DNA of 64,000 nucleotides, from assembly GCF_011090165.1 (NCBI RefSeq), contig NZ_JAADJT010000008.1:186001-250000 (forward strand), read 5' to 3'. This DNA is from Duganella aceris (GTDB lineage: Bacteria; Pseudomonadota; Gammaproteobacteria; Burkholderiales; Burkholderiaceae_D). How positions within the stretch are numbered: position 1 is the first letter of the stretch; each line of letters starts with the position of its first letter. Positions 9,123-21,029 of this stretch are shown one piece after another. Both the position numbers and the translations under genes were made by a program. Below the pieces are notes generated by a model that was not told the DNA's origin, searched no databases, and saw only the letters and a list, made by a program, of their open reading frames with translations.

Positions 9123-9258
9123 GACATGCCCCTCGTTAGATGCGAACAGCCAGCGTAGCGCGTTTTGGCGGAGGACTCTGTTCGCGCGCTAACGTGCGGC
9201 GTGTAGTCCTGCATGCGGTAGGACCGTTCCTACCATTATTGAAGGTTAAATCCCACCG

Positions 9259-9294
9259 TTGCAATCGTAAAACTTTTGATAAAATAATTATAAC
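9259..9294 (+). promoter_or_regulatory. Possible promoter of the glycan operon
   Basis: An AT-rich island in otherwise GC-rich DNA precedes the GH2 gene. TTGCAA (9259-9264) is followed by TAAAAT (9280-9285), which is close to sigma-70 boxes but with a short 15-bp spacer. A second TATAAC at 9289-9294 could serve instead. This is the only obvious promoter-like sequence upstream of the four-gene operon. Confidence 0.3.
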
Positions 9295-9330
9295 AATTTG
9301 CCGCCGGCGAATTCTTTCAGAGAGGAACGA

Positions 9331-11091
9331 ATGCGCCAGTTCGAATATCCCCGGCCGCAACTGGTGCGACCCGAGTGGACCTCGCTGAACGGTGAATGGG
9401 AGTTCGCGTTCGACGACGCGCTGCGCCATGCCGGCCCGCACGACGACATCGATTGGCGCCAGCGTATCGAGGTGCCGTTCGCGCCGGAAGCGGCGGCCAG
9501 CGGCATCGGCGACGAGGGCTTCCATCCCTGCGTCTGGTATCGGCGCCGCTTCGAGGCGCCGGCGGGCGGCGGACGCACGCTGCTGCACTTCGGCGCCGTC
9601 GACTACGCCGCCAGCGTCTGGCTCAATGGCCAACTGGTGGCGACGCATGAAGGCGGCCATACGCCGTTCAGCGCCGACATCACCGGCGCGCTGGTCGCCG
9701 ACGCGCCGCAGTCGCTGGTGGTGCGCGCCGAGGACGATCCGGCCGACCTGCACAAACCGCGCGGCAAGCAGGACTGGCAGCGCGAACCGCATTCGATCTG
9801 GTACCCGCGCACCACCGGCATCTGGCAGACCGTCTGGCTGGAAGCGGTGGGCGATACCTATATCAAGACGCTGCGCTGGACGCCGCTGTTCGATGGCTTC
9901 GAAATCGGCTGCGAAGTGCTGGCGGCCGGCACGCAGAAATCCGGGCTGTCGGTCGAAGTACGGCTGTGGCACGGCGACAAGCTGCTGGCGGACGATGTCT
10001 ACATGCTGGTCGGCCAGGAAGCCAACCGCAAGATCGCGCTGTCCGATCCCGGCATCGACGATTCGCGCAACGAACTGCTGTGGTGCCCGGAGCGGCCGAC
10101 GCTGCTGGACGCCGAACTGGTGCTGCGCGACGGCGCGCGCATCCTCGACACCGTACGCTCCTACACCGCGCTGCGCTCGGTCTCGCTGAACCGCGACCGC
10201 TTCATGCTGAACGGCCGCCCCTACCAGTTGCGGCTGGTGCTGGACCAGGGCTATTGGCCGCAATCGCTGATGACCGCGCCGTCCGACGACGCGCTGCGGC
10301 GCGACGTCGAACTGGCCAAGGCGATGGGCTTCAACGGCGTGCGCAAGCATCAGAAGATCGAAGACCCGCGCTATCTGTACTGGGCCGACCGACTCGGTCT
10401 GATGGTGTTCGAGGAAATGCCTTCGGCCTATGCCTTCAGCCCGCTGGCGGTGTCGCGGCTGGTCAAGGAATGGACCGAGGCGATCGAGCGCGACTACAGC
10501 CACCCGTGCGTCATCGTCTGGGTGCCGTTCAACGAATCGTGGGGCGTACCCAACCTGACGGCGATGCAGGCGCACCGCAACGCGGTCGAAGCCTTGTACC
10601 ACCTGACGCTGGTGCTGGACGCCACCCGCCCGGTGATCGGCAACGACGGCTGGGAGGCCTCGGCCACCGACATCCTCGGCATCCACGACTACGACAGCGA
10701 TCCGCAGCGCCTGCGCGCGCGCTATGAATTGAACGGCTCGGCCCACACGCTGTTCGATCGCCGCCGTCCCGGCGGGCGCATCCTGACGCTGGACGGCTTT
10801 CCGCATCGCGGCCAGCCCATCGTGCTGACCGAGTTCGGCGGCGTCGCCTACGACCCGCGCGCGCCGGAGCACCACACCTGGGGCTATTCGCGCGCCAACA
10901 CGGCGGCCGCGTTCCATGAGCTGTACCGGGCCTTGCTGCAAGTGGCCAACGAGAGCGCGATGTTCAGCGGTTTCTGCTACACCCAGTTCGCCGACACCTT
11001 CCAGGAAACCAACGGCCTGCTGAACGCCGACCGGACGCCCAAGCTGCCGCTGGAGCAGATCAGCGCCGCCACCCGCAACGCCCAACCATGA
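9331..11091 (+). CDS. Glycoside hydrolase family 2 enzyme
   Basis: This 586-residue enzyme has the GH2 order: sugar-binding jelly-roll (about 1-165, with YPRPQLVRPEWTSLNGEWEF), immunoglobulin-like domain, then a TIM barrel. The general acid/base is E402 in VPFNESWG and the nucleophile is E501 in VLTEFGG. Family activities are beta-galactosidase, beta-glucuronidase and beta-mannosidase; the sequence does not decide. No signal peptide is visible, so it should act in the cytoplasm. AGAGGAA precedes the ATG at 9331. Its stop overlaps the next ATG (ATGA), starting an operon of glycan enzymes. Confidence 0.9.
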   Translation: MRQFEYPRPQLVRPEWTSLNGEWEFAFDDALRHAGPHDDIDWRQRIEVPFAPEAAASGIGDEGFHPCVWYRRRFEAPAGGGRTLLHFGAVDYAASVWLNGQLVATHEGGHTPFSADITGALVADAPQSLVVRAEDDPADLHKPRGKQDWQREPHSIWYPRTTGIWQTVWLEAVGDTYIKTLRWTPLFDGFEIGCEVLAAGTQKSGLSVEVRLWHGDKLLADDVYMLVGQEANRKIALSDPGIDDSRNELLWCPERPTLLDAELVLRDGARILDTVRSYTALRSVSLNRDRFMLNGRPYQLRLVLDQGYWPQSLMTAPSDDALRRDVELAKAMGFNGVRKHQKIEDPRYLYWADRLGLMVFEEMPSAYAFSPLAVSRLVKEWTEAIERDYSHPCVIVWVPFNESWGVPNLTAMQAHRNAVEALYHLTLVLDATRPVIGNDGWEASATDILGIHDYDSDPQRLRARYELNGSAHTLFDRRRPGGRILTLDGFPHRGQPIVLTEFGGVAYDPRAPEHHTWGYSRANTAAAFHELYRALLQVANESAMFSGFCYTQFADTFQETNGLLNADRTPKLPLEQISAATRNAQP

Positions 11092-14000
11092 GAAAGATCC
11101 CGATGCCAGTCCCGCACAGCGTCCCCGCGTCCGCAGCGTCGCCGCCGACCCCGCACTTCGCCACCTTCTGGCAGGCCGGCTACGAAGGCGCCGACCACGT
11201 CAACCGCGCCGGCCGCGCGCTGGACATGAACGCGGCCAACGGCCACGTCGACCGCGCCGCCGCCGACTATGCGCTGCTGGCCGAATTCGGCATCCGCACG
11301 GTGCGCGAGACGATCGGCTGGCGCCTGGTCGAGCGCGACGGCGTGTTCGACTTCAGCATCCTCGACGCGCGGCTCGACGCGGCGCGCGCGCTGGGCCTGG
11401 AAATCTGCTGGACCTTCTGCCACTACGGCTGGCCGGAGGAGATCGATGTCTACGGCCCGGAATTCGTGCCGCGCTTCGCGCGCTTTTGCCGCGCCGCCGC
11501 CGAATACCTGGCGCCGTACGTCGGGCCGGCGCCGGTATATTCGCCGATCAACGAAATTTCCTATACCGGCTGGGGCCTGTCGGTGCACATGTTCCAGACC
11601 CGGAACATGGAGCGACAGCACGACGCCAGCGAAGCGAAACGGCAGCTGGTGCGCGCCACCATCGCCGGCTGCGACGCCATCTGGGCGGTGACGCCGGGGG
11701 CGCGCATGTTGCAATGCGACCCGTTGATCCATGTGGTGCCGCCGTCCGCAGGCGCCGCCTGGAGCGCGCAAGCCGCCGGCTGGACCGAGGCGCAGTACGA
11801 AGCCTGGGACATGCTGTGCGGCCGGCGCGAACCCGAATTGGGAGGCGCGCCGCGCTATCTGGATCTGATGGGCGCCAACTATTACCAATCGAGCCAGTGG
11901 GAGACCGGCAGCGAAACCTGCCTGTGGTGGCACCTGGCCGATCCGCGCCGCCGGCCGCTGCACCTGATGCTGCTCGACCTGTGGCAACGCTATCGCCGCC
12001 CGCTGCTGCTGGCCGAAACCAGCCATGTCGGCAGCGGCCGCGGCGCCTGGATCCGCGAGATGGCCGCCGAGACCGCGCTGGCGATGCAGCACGGCGCCGA
12101 GCTGACCGGCATCTGTCTGTATCCGGCCATCGACCGCCCGGACTGGGAACAGGAACATCACTGGCACCGCAGCGGCCTGTGGGACCTCGACCGCGAGGGC
12201 GCCGATCCGCTGGCGCGCCACCTGGTGCGGCCGTACGCGGCGGCGCTGAAGCTGGCGCAACGTCTTACCGACCAATTATGCACAACCAACGCCCCACAAG
12301 GGCATAACCAGGAGAGAGCCATGGAAACCGTCGTCGTCTTTTGTCATCTGCGCTGGGATTTTGTATTTCAACGTCCGCAGCAGCTGTTGACCCGTTTGGC
12401 TCACCATTACAAAGTGCTGTTCGTCGAAGAGCCGATATACGATGCCGGCCCGGCGCGCATGGAAACGTATAGCCCCGCGCCCAACCTCACCGTCTATCAG
12501 CCGCATACCCCGGTTCCCGCCACCGGCTTCCACGACGACCAGTTGCCGGTGCTGCAAACCCTGCTGGAATCGCTGGTGCCGGACGGCGAGGATCCCATCG
12601 TCTGGTTCTACACGCCGATGGCCTTGCCGCTGCTGGCGCAACTGCATCCGTCGCTGGTGGTGTACGACTGCATGGACGAACTGTCCGCTTTCAAGAATCC
12701 GCCGAAGCAGCTGCTGCAGCGCGAAGCCGGCCTGCTCAACATCGCCGACCTGGTGTTCACCGGCGGTCCGAGCCTGTACGAGGCCAAGCGCAGTCGCCAC
12801 GACAACGCGCATTGCTTCTCCAGCAGCGTCGACGCGATCCACTTCGAGCAGGCGCTGGACCGCAGCAACGGCCATCCGCTGCAACAAGGCATCGCGCGGC
12901 CGCGCCTCGGCTTCTACGGCGTCATCGACGAGCGCTTCGACATCGGGCTGATCGCCGCCATGGCCGACGCCCATCCGGAATGGCAGATCGTGCTGGTGGG
13001 GCCGGTGGTCAAGATCAATCCGGCCACGCTGCCGCAACGGGCGAACATTCATTACCTGGGCCAGCAGTCCTACCAGGTGCTGCCGCAGTTCCTGGCAGGC
13101 TGGGACGTCTGCCTGCTGCCGTTCGCGCTGAACGAATCGACCCGCTTCATCAGCCCGACCAAGGTGCTGGAATACATGGCGGCGGCGCTGCCGATCGTCA
13201 GCACCGCGATCACCGACGTCGAGAAGCCATACGGCGGCATCGTCGCCATCGGTCACAATCATGCCGAATTCATCGCCTGCTGCGAAGCGGCGCTGACGCA
13301 GACCGCCGGGCAGAAAGCCGCCATGGCCGCCGCGATGCGCGAAGTGATCGCCGCCACCTCGTGGGACACCACCGCCGACGCCATGCGCGCGCTGATCGAC
13401 GGCGCCGAGCGCAATCCGTCCAGCCGCGTGCCGGCCGCGCAGGCGCCGCTGGACAGCACGGTCGCCGCCAGCTATGCCGAACCTGGCAAGATCAATCCCT
13501 TGCGCGGCGGCGCGGCGGTGCAGGGCACCGGCTGCCTGATCATCGGCGGCGGCCCGACCGGCCTGTCGGCCGCCTACCATGGCGACGCCGACACCATGCT
13601 GTTGGAGCGTAATTCCACCGTCGGCGGCTGGTGCCGTTCGATCGAGGACGCCGGCTTCACCTTCGACTACGCCGGCCATATCATGTTCTCCAACGATCCC
13701 TACGTGCTGAAACTGTACGACATCCTGTTGGGCGACAACCAGCACTGGCAGATGCGCGAGGCCTGGATCTACAGCAAGCAGGTGTTCACGCGTTATCCGT
13801 TCCAGGGTGCGTTGTACGGCCTGCCGCCGGACGTGATCAAGGAGTGCATCGTCGGCGCCATCGACGCCCGCTACGGCGAGACGCCGGCCAACGACGCCGC
13901 GCCGGCCTGCGCCGCCGAAGCGGTCGAGGATTGCTGCGCCGACGGCACCGCCGACGCGGCCAATGCCGGCGCCAGCGCGCGCCAGCAGAAAACCCAGAGC

Positions 14001-14954
14001 TTCGAGGAGTTCATCTACAAGGTCTGGGGCGCCGGCATCGCCAAGCACTTCGCGATCCCTTACAACAAGAAGATCTGGACCGTGCCGCTGAGCGAGATGG
14101 AAACCTCGTGGCTGGGCGGCCGGGTGCCGCTGCCGGACCTGGGCGAGATCATCGACGGCGCCTTGCAGCCGGTGGCCAAGCCGCAGGGACCGAACGCGCG
14201 CTTCGGCTATCCGCGCAAGGGCGGTTTCCAGGCGCTGGTGTCGGGCTTCCTGCCGCACATCCGGGGCAAGGTCGAGCTCAACGCCGACGTGGTGCAGGTG
14301 CTGCCGGGCGAGCACGCGGTGGCGCTGGCCGACGGCCGCCGCATCCAGTACGAGCATTTGATCAGCACCATGCCGCTGCCGGAGCTGGTCAAGCTGATCG
14401 GCCCGGAGGCGCCGGAAGAGGTGAGGGCGGCCGCGCGCGGCCTGCGCCATATCTCCATCCGCTGCGTCAACATCGGCATCGCCCGCACCGACGTCACCGA
14501 CAAGCACTGGATCTACTATCCGGAGGACAGCATCTTCCACCGCATCTTCGTGCAGGGGAACGCCAGCCCGGAATGCAACGCCCCCGGCGGCTTCGGCTTC
14601 ACCTGCGAGATTTCCTACTCGCCGTGGAAGCCGCTGCCGCTGGACGGCGACGCGCTGATCCAGCGCTGCATCGCCGATTGCATCAAGGTGGGCATGATGA
14701 ACGCCGACGACAAGATCATGGTCGCCAACCAGGTCGACATGCCGTATGCCTACGTGGTCTACGACCACGCCCGCGCGCGGAATGTGGCCACGGTGCGCGA
14801 CTGGATGGAGCAGCACGACATCGTGCTGGCCGGCCGCTACAGCGAGTGGGAGTACTACAACTCCGACCACGCCTTCCTGGCCGGCCGCAAGGCGGCGGAC
14901 AAGGTGCGCGCGCTGCAGTCCGGCGGCACCCCGAACCAGGCGGCGGAATCATGA
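11088..14954 (+). CDS. Three-module frame: GH1-like hydrolase, glycosyltransferase, UDP-galactopyranose-mutase-like flavoprotein
   Basis: This is a single 1288-codon frame without a stop. Module 1 (about 1-405) is a GH1/GH-A barrel with E155 (SPINEIS) and E310 (LLLAETSH) as likely catalytic pair. Module 2 (about 412-790) starts METVVVFCHLRWDF, has a GT4-like glycosyltransferase fold, and ends with a donor-site region SPTKVLEYMAAALPIV. Module 3 (about 805-1288) begins with a dinucleotide motif CLIIGGGPTGLSAAY and FDYAGHIMFS, as in UDP-galactopyranose mutase and related FAD proteins. A strong AGGAGAG site sits 5-7 nt before the ATG at 12321 (codon 412), so modules 2-3 may also be made separately as an 877-residue protein. 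The join after module 1 (LTDQLCTTNAPQGHNQERA) reads like a former leader, suggesting a lost stop codon. Confidence 0.8.
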   Translation: MRKIPMPVPHSVPASAASPPTPHFATFWQAGYEGADHVNRAGRALDMNAANGHVDRAAADYALLAEFGIRTVRETIGWRLVERDGVFDFSILDARLDAARALGLEICWTFCHYGWPEEIDVYGPEFVPRFARFCRAAAEYLAPYVGPAPVYSPINEISYTGWGLSVHMFQTRNMERQHDASEAKRQLVRATIAGCDAIWAVTPGARMLQCDPLIHVVPPSAGAAWSAQAAGWTEAQYEAWDMLCGRREPELGGAPRYLDLMGANYYQSSQWETGSETCLWWHLADPRRRPLHLMLLDLWQRYRRPLLLAETSHVGSGRGAWIREMAAETALAMQHGAELTGICLYPAIDRPDWEQEHHWHRSGLWDLDREGADPLARHLVRPYAAALKLAQRLTDQLCTTNAPQGHNQERAMETVVVFCHLRWDFVFQRPQQLLTRLAHHYKVLFVEEPIYDAGPARMETYSPAPNLTVYQPHTPVPATGFHDDQLPVLQTLLESLVPDGEDPIVWFYTPMALPLLAQLHPSLVVYDCMDELSAFKNPPKQLLQREAGLLNIADLVFTGGPSLYEAKRSRHDNAHCFSSSVDAIHFEQALDRSNGHPLQQGIARPRLGFYGVIDERFDIGLIAAMADAHPEWQIVLVGPVVKINPATLPQRANIHYLGQQSYQVLPQFLAGWDVCLLPFALNESTRFISPTKVLEYMAAALPIVSTAITDVEKPYGGIVAIGHNHAEFIACCEAALTQTAGQKAAMAAAMREVIAATSWDTTADAMRALIDGAERNPSSRVPAAQAPLDSTVAASYAEPGKINPLRGGAAVQGTGCLIIGGGPTGLSAAYHGDADTMLLERNSTVGGWCRSIEDAGFTFDYAGHIMFSNDPYVLKLYDILLGDNQHWQMREAWIYSKQVFTRYPFQGALYGLPPDVIKECIVGAIDARYGETPANDAAPACAAEAVEDCCADGTADAANAGASARQQKTQSFEEFIYKVWGAGIAKHFAIPYNKKIWTVPLSEMETSWLGGRVPLPDLGEIIDGALQPVAKPQGPNARFGYPRKGGFQALVSGFLPHIRGKVELNADVVQVLPGEHAVALADGRRIQYEHLISTMPLPELVKLIGPEAPEEVRAAARGLRHISIRCVNIGIARTDVTDKHWIYYPEDSIFHRIFVQGNASPECNAPGGFGFTCEISYSPWKPLPLDGDALIQRCIADCIKVGMMNADDKIMVANQVDMPYAYVVYDHARARNVATVRDWMEQHDIVLAGRYSEWEYYNSDHAFLAGRKAADKVRALQSGGTPNQAAES
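12308..12323 (+). promoter_or_regulatory. Internal ribosome-binding site and alternative start in the fused glycan gene
   Basis: AGGAGAG lies just upstream of an ATG at 12321 inside the long frame. The spacing is ideal, and the ATG begins exactly at the first conserved residues of the glycosyltransferase module. This supports independent initiation of the glycosyltransferase/mutase part. Confidence 0.55.
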
Positions 14955-16060
14955 AACCGGCCGACGCAGGCAAGACGCCGCATTTGCCGCATATCCTGGT
15001 CGTGGGCGGCGCCGGCTATATCGGCTCGCACATGGTCAAGCGGTTGCGGCGCGCCGGTTACCAGCCGGTGGTGCTGGACAACCTGTCGCAGGGCCGGCGC
15101 GACGCCGTCGGCCCGGCGCAGCTGATTGTCGGTGAACTGGGCGACGACAGCGTGCTGGACGTGATCTTCCAGGCCTGGCCGATCGCCGCCGTGATGCATT
15201 TCGCCAGCTATATCCAGGTCGGCGAGTCGGTGGCGCAGCCGGCCACCTACTATGAGAACAACGTCAGCAACACGGTGGCGCTGCTGCGGGCGATGGTGCG
15301 CCACAACGTGCCGCGCTTTATCTTCTCGTCGACGGCGGCGGTGTTCGGCAATCCCGATTACGTCCCGATCGACGAACGGCATCCGAAGGCGCCGATCAAT
15401 CCCTACGGCCATTCGAAGCTGATGGTGGAGCAGATCCTTGGCGATTTCGACGCCGCCTATGCCTTGCGTTCGTGCTGCCTGCGGTATTTCAACGCCGCCG
15501 GCGCCGATCCGGAGGGGGAGCTGGGCGAGTGCCACGAGCCGGAGACCCATCTGATTCCGCTGGTGTTGCAGGCGGCCTCCGGCCGGCGCGCCGCCATCAC
15601 CGTCTACGGGCGCGACTACGATACGCCGGACGGCACCTGCATCCGCGACTACATCCACGTCCAGGATCTGTGCGACGCCCACCTGCTGGCGCTGGAGGGC
15701 TTGCTGGACGGCGCCGGCAGTTCGCGCTTCAACCTCGGCAACGGCGCCGGCTATTCGATCGATCAGGTGATCGCGGCCGCGCGCCGCGTCACCGGGCGCG
15801 ACATCGTGGTGCTGGACGGTCCGAGGCGCCCCGGCGATCCGGCGCGGCTGGTGGCCGATCCGCAGCTGGCGCGCGATGTGTTGGGATGGACGCCGCAATA
15901 CGGCGACCTGGACGCCATCATCGCCCACGCCTGGGCGTGGGAGCAGCAATATCAGCGCTGGGGACGCGGGTTGCTGCCGCATGCCGGCCCGGCGGCCAAC
16001 GCGGCGTCGATGCTGGCCAGTGACGGCGGCGAGCGGCGCCGCCAGGACCGGCGCGCATGA
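14951..16060 (+). CDS. galE: UDP-glucose 4-epimerase
   Basis: This is an extended short-chain dehydrogenase, 369 residues. The NAD motif GGAGYIGS is at about residues 18-25, SSTAAVFG carries the catalytic Ser/Thr, and Y152 and K156 (YGHSK) form the catalytic pair. RYFNAAGADPEGELGE and TCIRDYIHVQDL are typical GalE signatures. It interconverts UDP-glucose and UDP-galactose. Placed directly after a mutase-like flavoprotein and a glycosyltransferase (ATGA overlap), it probably supplies UDP-galactose for a galactose- or galactofuranose-containing glycan. The tail after about residue 335 (Ala/Arg-rich) is longer than usual. Confidence 0.9.
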   Translation: MKPADAGKTPHLPHILVVGGAGYIGSHMVKRLRRAGYQPVVLDNLSQGRRDAVGPAQLIVGELGDDSVLDVIFQAWPIAAVMHFASYIQVGESVAQPATYYENNVSNTVALLRAMVRHNVPRFIFSSTAAVFGNPDYVPIDERHPKAPINPYGHSKLMVEQILGDFDAAYALRSCCLRYFNAAGADPEGELGECHEPETHLIPLVLQAASGRRAAITVYGRDYDTPDGTCIRDYIHVQDLCDAHLLALEGLLDGAGSSRFNLGNGAGYSIDQVIAAARRVTGRDIVVLDGPRRPGDPARLVADPQLARDVLGWTPQYGDLDAIIAHAWAWEQQYQRWGRGLLPHAGPAANAASMLASDGGERRRQDRRA

Positions 16061-16145
16061 CACGGCACAGCGACGCGGGATTGCCGATGCAGCCGCCGTG
16101 GCCTGCGCGGCGCGGCATTCGCGTCCGCTCGTGCGAGAATCGGAC

Positions 16146-18532
<2,387 letters not shown>

Positions 18533-18536
<4 letters not shown>

Positions 18537-19804
18537 GCCGCTTTTGCGTCGGAGAGTGGCTGGAAAGCGATCAAGCGGTGTTCGCGGACTGGATGAAAAG
18601 CCTGGGCGAGCACGCGGCGGCCCATCCAGCGCCGCTGCTGCCGCCGGTCAAGGCGCTCGAGGAATGCGTGGCGCGCAGCCCGCGACTGAGCGCGCTGGTG
18701 GCGCAGATGTTCGTGCAACTGCCGGTGGGATCGCCGCCGTGCGACCGCGATCCCACCGGCAGGCCGCAGGCGGGCAGCTTCGCGCAGGCGCTGCACATGA
18801 TCAGCGTGGCGCTGGGGCGGCCGCCCGAATTCAACAAGACCGGCCTGACCGGCCTGCCGATCAACGCCATCCTGGACTGGCTGCTGCCGACCGAGGCCGG
18901 CCACGCATTCTTCCTGGACGACGATGTCAACCGCTGCCTGAAGGACATCCTGGACTACTGGGGCGAGTTCCTGCGCTCGGCGGCGTCGCTGCCGGCGTTG
19001 ACCGACCGGCCGCGCAAGGGCTGGTTCAGCCTCGACGCCATGGCGCGCATGCCGGACTTCGACCGCGAATTCGAGTGCGATCCGGCGCTGCCGCATCGCG
19101 GCTTCACCTCGTGGGACGATTTCTTCACGCGCCGCTTCTGGCCGGGCCAGCGCCCGGTCGAGGCCATCGACGACGACGCGGTGATCGTCAACGCCTGCGA
19201 ATCGGCGCCGTACCGGCTGGCGCGCGAGGTCAAGCTGAACGACCGGTTCTGGATCAAGGCCCAGCCCTACGCGCTGGAGCGCATGCTGGCCGGTGACGAA
19301 TTGGCGCCGCGCTTCGACGGCGGCACCGTATATCAGGCGTTCCTGAGTTCCTTCAGCTATCACCGCTGGCACAGTCCCGTCGCCGGCCGCATCGTCAAGG
19401 CGTACGTGGTGGAGGGCAGCTATTATTCCTCGTGCATCGAGGAGGGCCTGGACCCGTGCGGGCCGCGCCGGTCGCAAGCCTATATCACGCAGGTGGCGAC
19501 GCGGGCGCTGGTGTTCATCGAGGCCGATCATCCCGGCATCGGCCTGATGTGCTTCATGGCGGTCGGCATGGCCGAGGTGTCCGCCTGCGAGATCACGGTG
19601 CGCGCGGGCGACCGCGTCGGCAAGGGCCAGCAGATCGGCATGTTCCACTTCGGCGGCTCGACGCACTGCCTGATCTTCCGTCCCGAGACGGAGCTGGACT
19701 TCGACCTGCGCGGCCAGACGCCGGGCTTGGACGCCGAAAAAATCAAGCTGGGTGAACGCATCGCCACCGTGCGCCGGCGCACCGACGTATCGGACGAGGT
19801 GTGA
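18533..19804 (+). CDS. Phosphatidylserine decarboxylase-family (PsiD-like) pyruvoyl enzyme
   Basis: This 423-residue protein has an N-terminal helical PSDC-type domain (about 15-150), a linker with FTSWDDFFTRRFWPGQRPV, and a PSD catalytic fold with SSFSYHRWHSPVAGRI. The GGST motif places the self-cleavage serine at S376, where backbone cleavage would create the pyruvoyl group. The length and N-terminal domain match the group that includes fungal PsiD tryptophan decarboxylase rather than the bacterial Psd of phospholipid synthesis. The substrate is therefore either an amino acid or a phospholipid; I cannot tell. It is translationally coupled to the hybrid kinase. Confidence 0.82.
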
Positions 19805-19815
19805 GATAGTGCATC

Positions 19816-20001
19816 ATGAACACTAAAATCATTCCCCGTTCCGATGCGCAGCAGGCGTCGGTCATCCGCCAGGGCATCGAGTGGTACCGCACCTATGGGC
19901 AGCGCAGCGCCGCCGCCTTCATGGTGTACCGCAACGTGCCGCGCCCGGTGATCGAGCGCGTGCTCGCCGCCGCCTGCCGTCGCGAAGACCTGGCGGCGTG
20001 A
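19816..20001 (+). CDS. Small helical protein of unknown function (61 aa)
   Basis: A short frame starts MNTKIIPRSDAQQASVIRQG and continues with one long helix containing aromatic residues (IEWYRTYG). It lies 11 bp after the decarboxylase and overlaps the GTG start of the hydrolase by GTGA, so its placement inside a tightly packed operon supports it being a real gene. No family is recognised. Confidence 0.6.
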   Translation: MNTKIIPRSDAQQASVIRQGIEWYRTYGQRSAAAFMVYRNVPRPVIERVLAAACRREDLAA

Positions 20002-21029
20002 ACGCCATCCCGCTGGACGCTGAAACGCTGGCCGACGCCCGCCGTTTCAACCGCAAGCTCGCCTGGGCGCCGCGCTTCAAGATCAGCAACCGTGTCGTCC
20101 CCATATTGATTCAATCGCTGCTGCGGCTGTCGCAGATCGGCGGCGGCCTGCGCGCGGCCCGCTCCGGCCTGCGCGTCGAACGGCGCGTGGCCGAAGTGGA
20201 TTGCATGCGGGTGCGTGTGCGCATTCTGCGCGGCGCCAGGCCGCCGCGCGGCGTGGTGCTGGATTTCCACGGCGGCGGCTGGGTGATCGGCAACGCGCAG
20301 ATGAACGACCAGCTCAACGCCGCCATGATCGCGGCCTGCGATGTGGCCGTGGTCTCGGTCGACTACCGGCTGGCCGGTGCGACACTCATCTCTTGCATCA
20401 TGGACGACTGCCTGGCGGCGGCGCGCTGGCTGCTGGAGGGCGGACTGCCGGAATTTGAAGGACTGCCGGTCTACGTGCTGGGCGAATCGGCCGGCGGCCA
20501 CCTGGCCGCCGCCACGCTGCTGCGGCTGAAAGCCTGGCCGCGACTGCTGCGCCGCATCGACGGCGCGGTGCTGTATTACGGCGTCTACGACCTGGCCGGC
20601 ACGCCGAGCGTGCGCGAAGCCGGCGCCGAGACGCTGGTGCTGCACGGCCCCAGCATGCTCGATTCGCTGCGCCTGCTGACGCCGGGTCTGACCGACGAAC
20701 AGCGCCGCCGGCCTCCGCTTTCTCCGCTATACGGCGATCTGGCGCAGCTGCCGCCCGCGCTGCTGATCGCCGGCGAGCGCGATCCGCTGCGCGACGACAG
20801 CATCGAGCTGGCGCGGCGCTGGCGCGAGTTCGCCGACGTGGAACTGCACCTGCTGCCGGAGGCGCCGCATGGCTTCATCCGCTTCCCGACCCGCATGGCG
20901 GCGGGCGCGCTGGCCCGCGTCCACCAGTGGCTGCGGGAGCGGATCGCCGCGTCATCCCTTGCGCCGGCTGCCCAGGGTGGTCGCGTATTCGTGGGTGAAC
21001 AGCGCGCCAAAGAAGAAGATCTGCGCTGA
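19998..21029 (+). CDS. Alpha/beta hydrolase of the hormone-sensitive-lipase family
   Basis: This esterase-type enzyme has 343 residues. The oxyanion motif HGGGW begins at H91, the nucleophile is S164 in GESAGG, with D262 (GERDPLRDD) and H292 (APHGF) completing the triad. It starts at a GTG overlapping the preceding small gene. The fold should end near HQWLRERI at about residue 317. The remaining 26 or so residues run antisense through the 3' end of the YihY gene and look like an extension after stop-codon loss. It may act on a product of the adjacent decarboxylase, but that is speculation. Confidence 0.87.
   Translation: MNAIPLDAETLADARRFNRKLAWAPRFKISNRVVPILIQSLLRLSQIGGGLRAARSGLRVERRVAEVDCMRVRVRILRGARPPRGVVLDFHGGGWVIGNAQMNDQLNAAMIAACDVAVVSVDYRLAGATLISCIMDDCLAAARWLLEGGLPEFEGLPVYVLGESAGGHLAAATLLRLKAWPRLLRRIDGAVLYYGVYDLAGTPSVREAGAETLVLHGPSMLDSLRLLTPGLTDEQRRRPPLSPLYGDLAQLPPALLIAGERDPLRDDSIELARRWREFADVELHLLPEAPHGFIRFPTRMAAGALARVHQWLRERIAASSLAPAAQGGRVFVGEQRAKEEDLR

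Noticed and set aside
12276..14870. An 864-codon minus-strand open frame
   Set aside because: It is antisense to the glycosyltransferase/mutase modules, with shadow composition and no ribosome site or domain.
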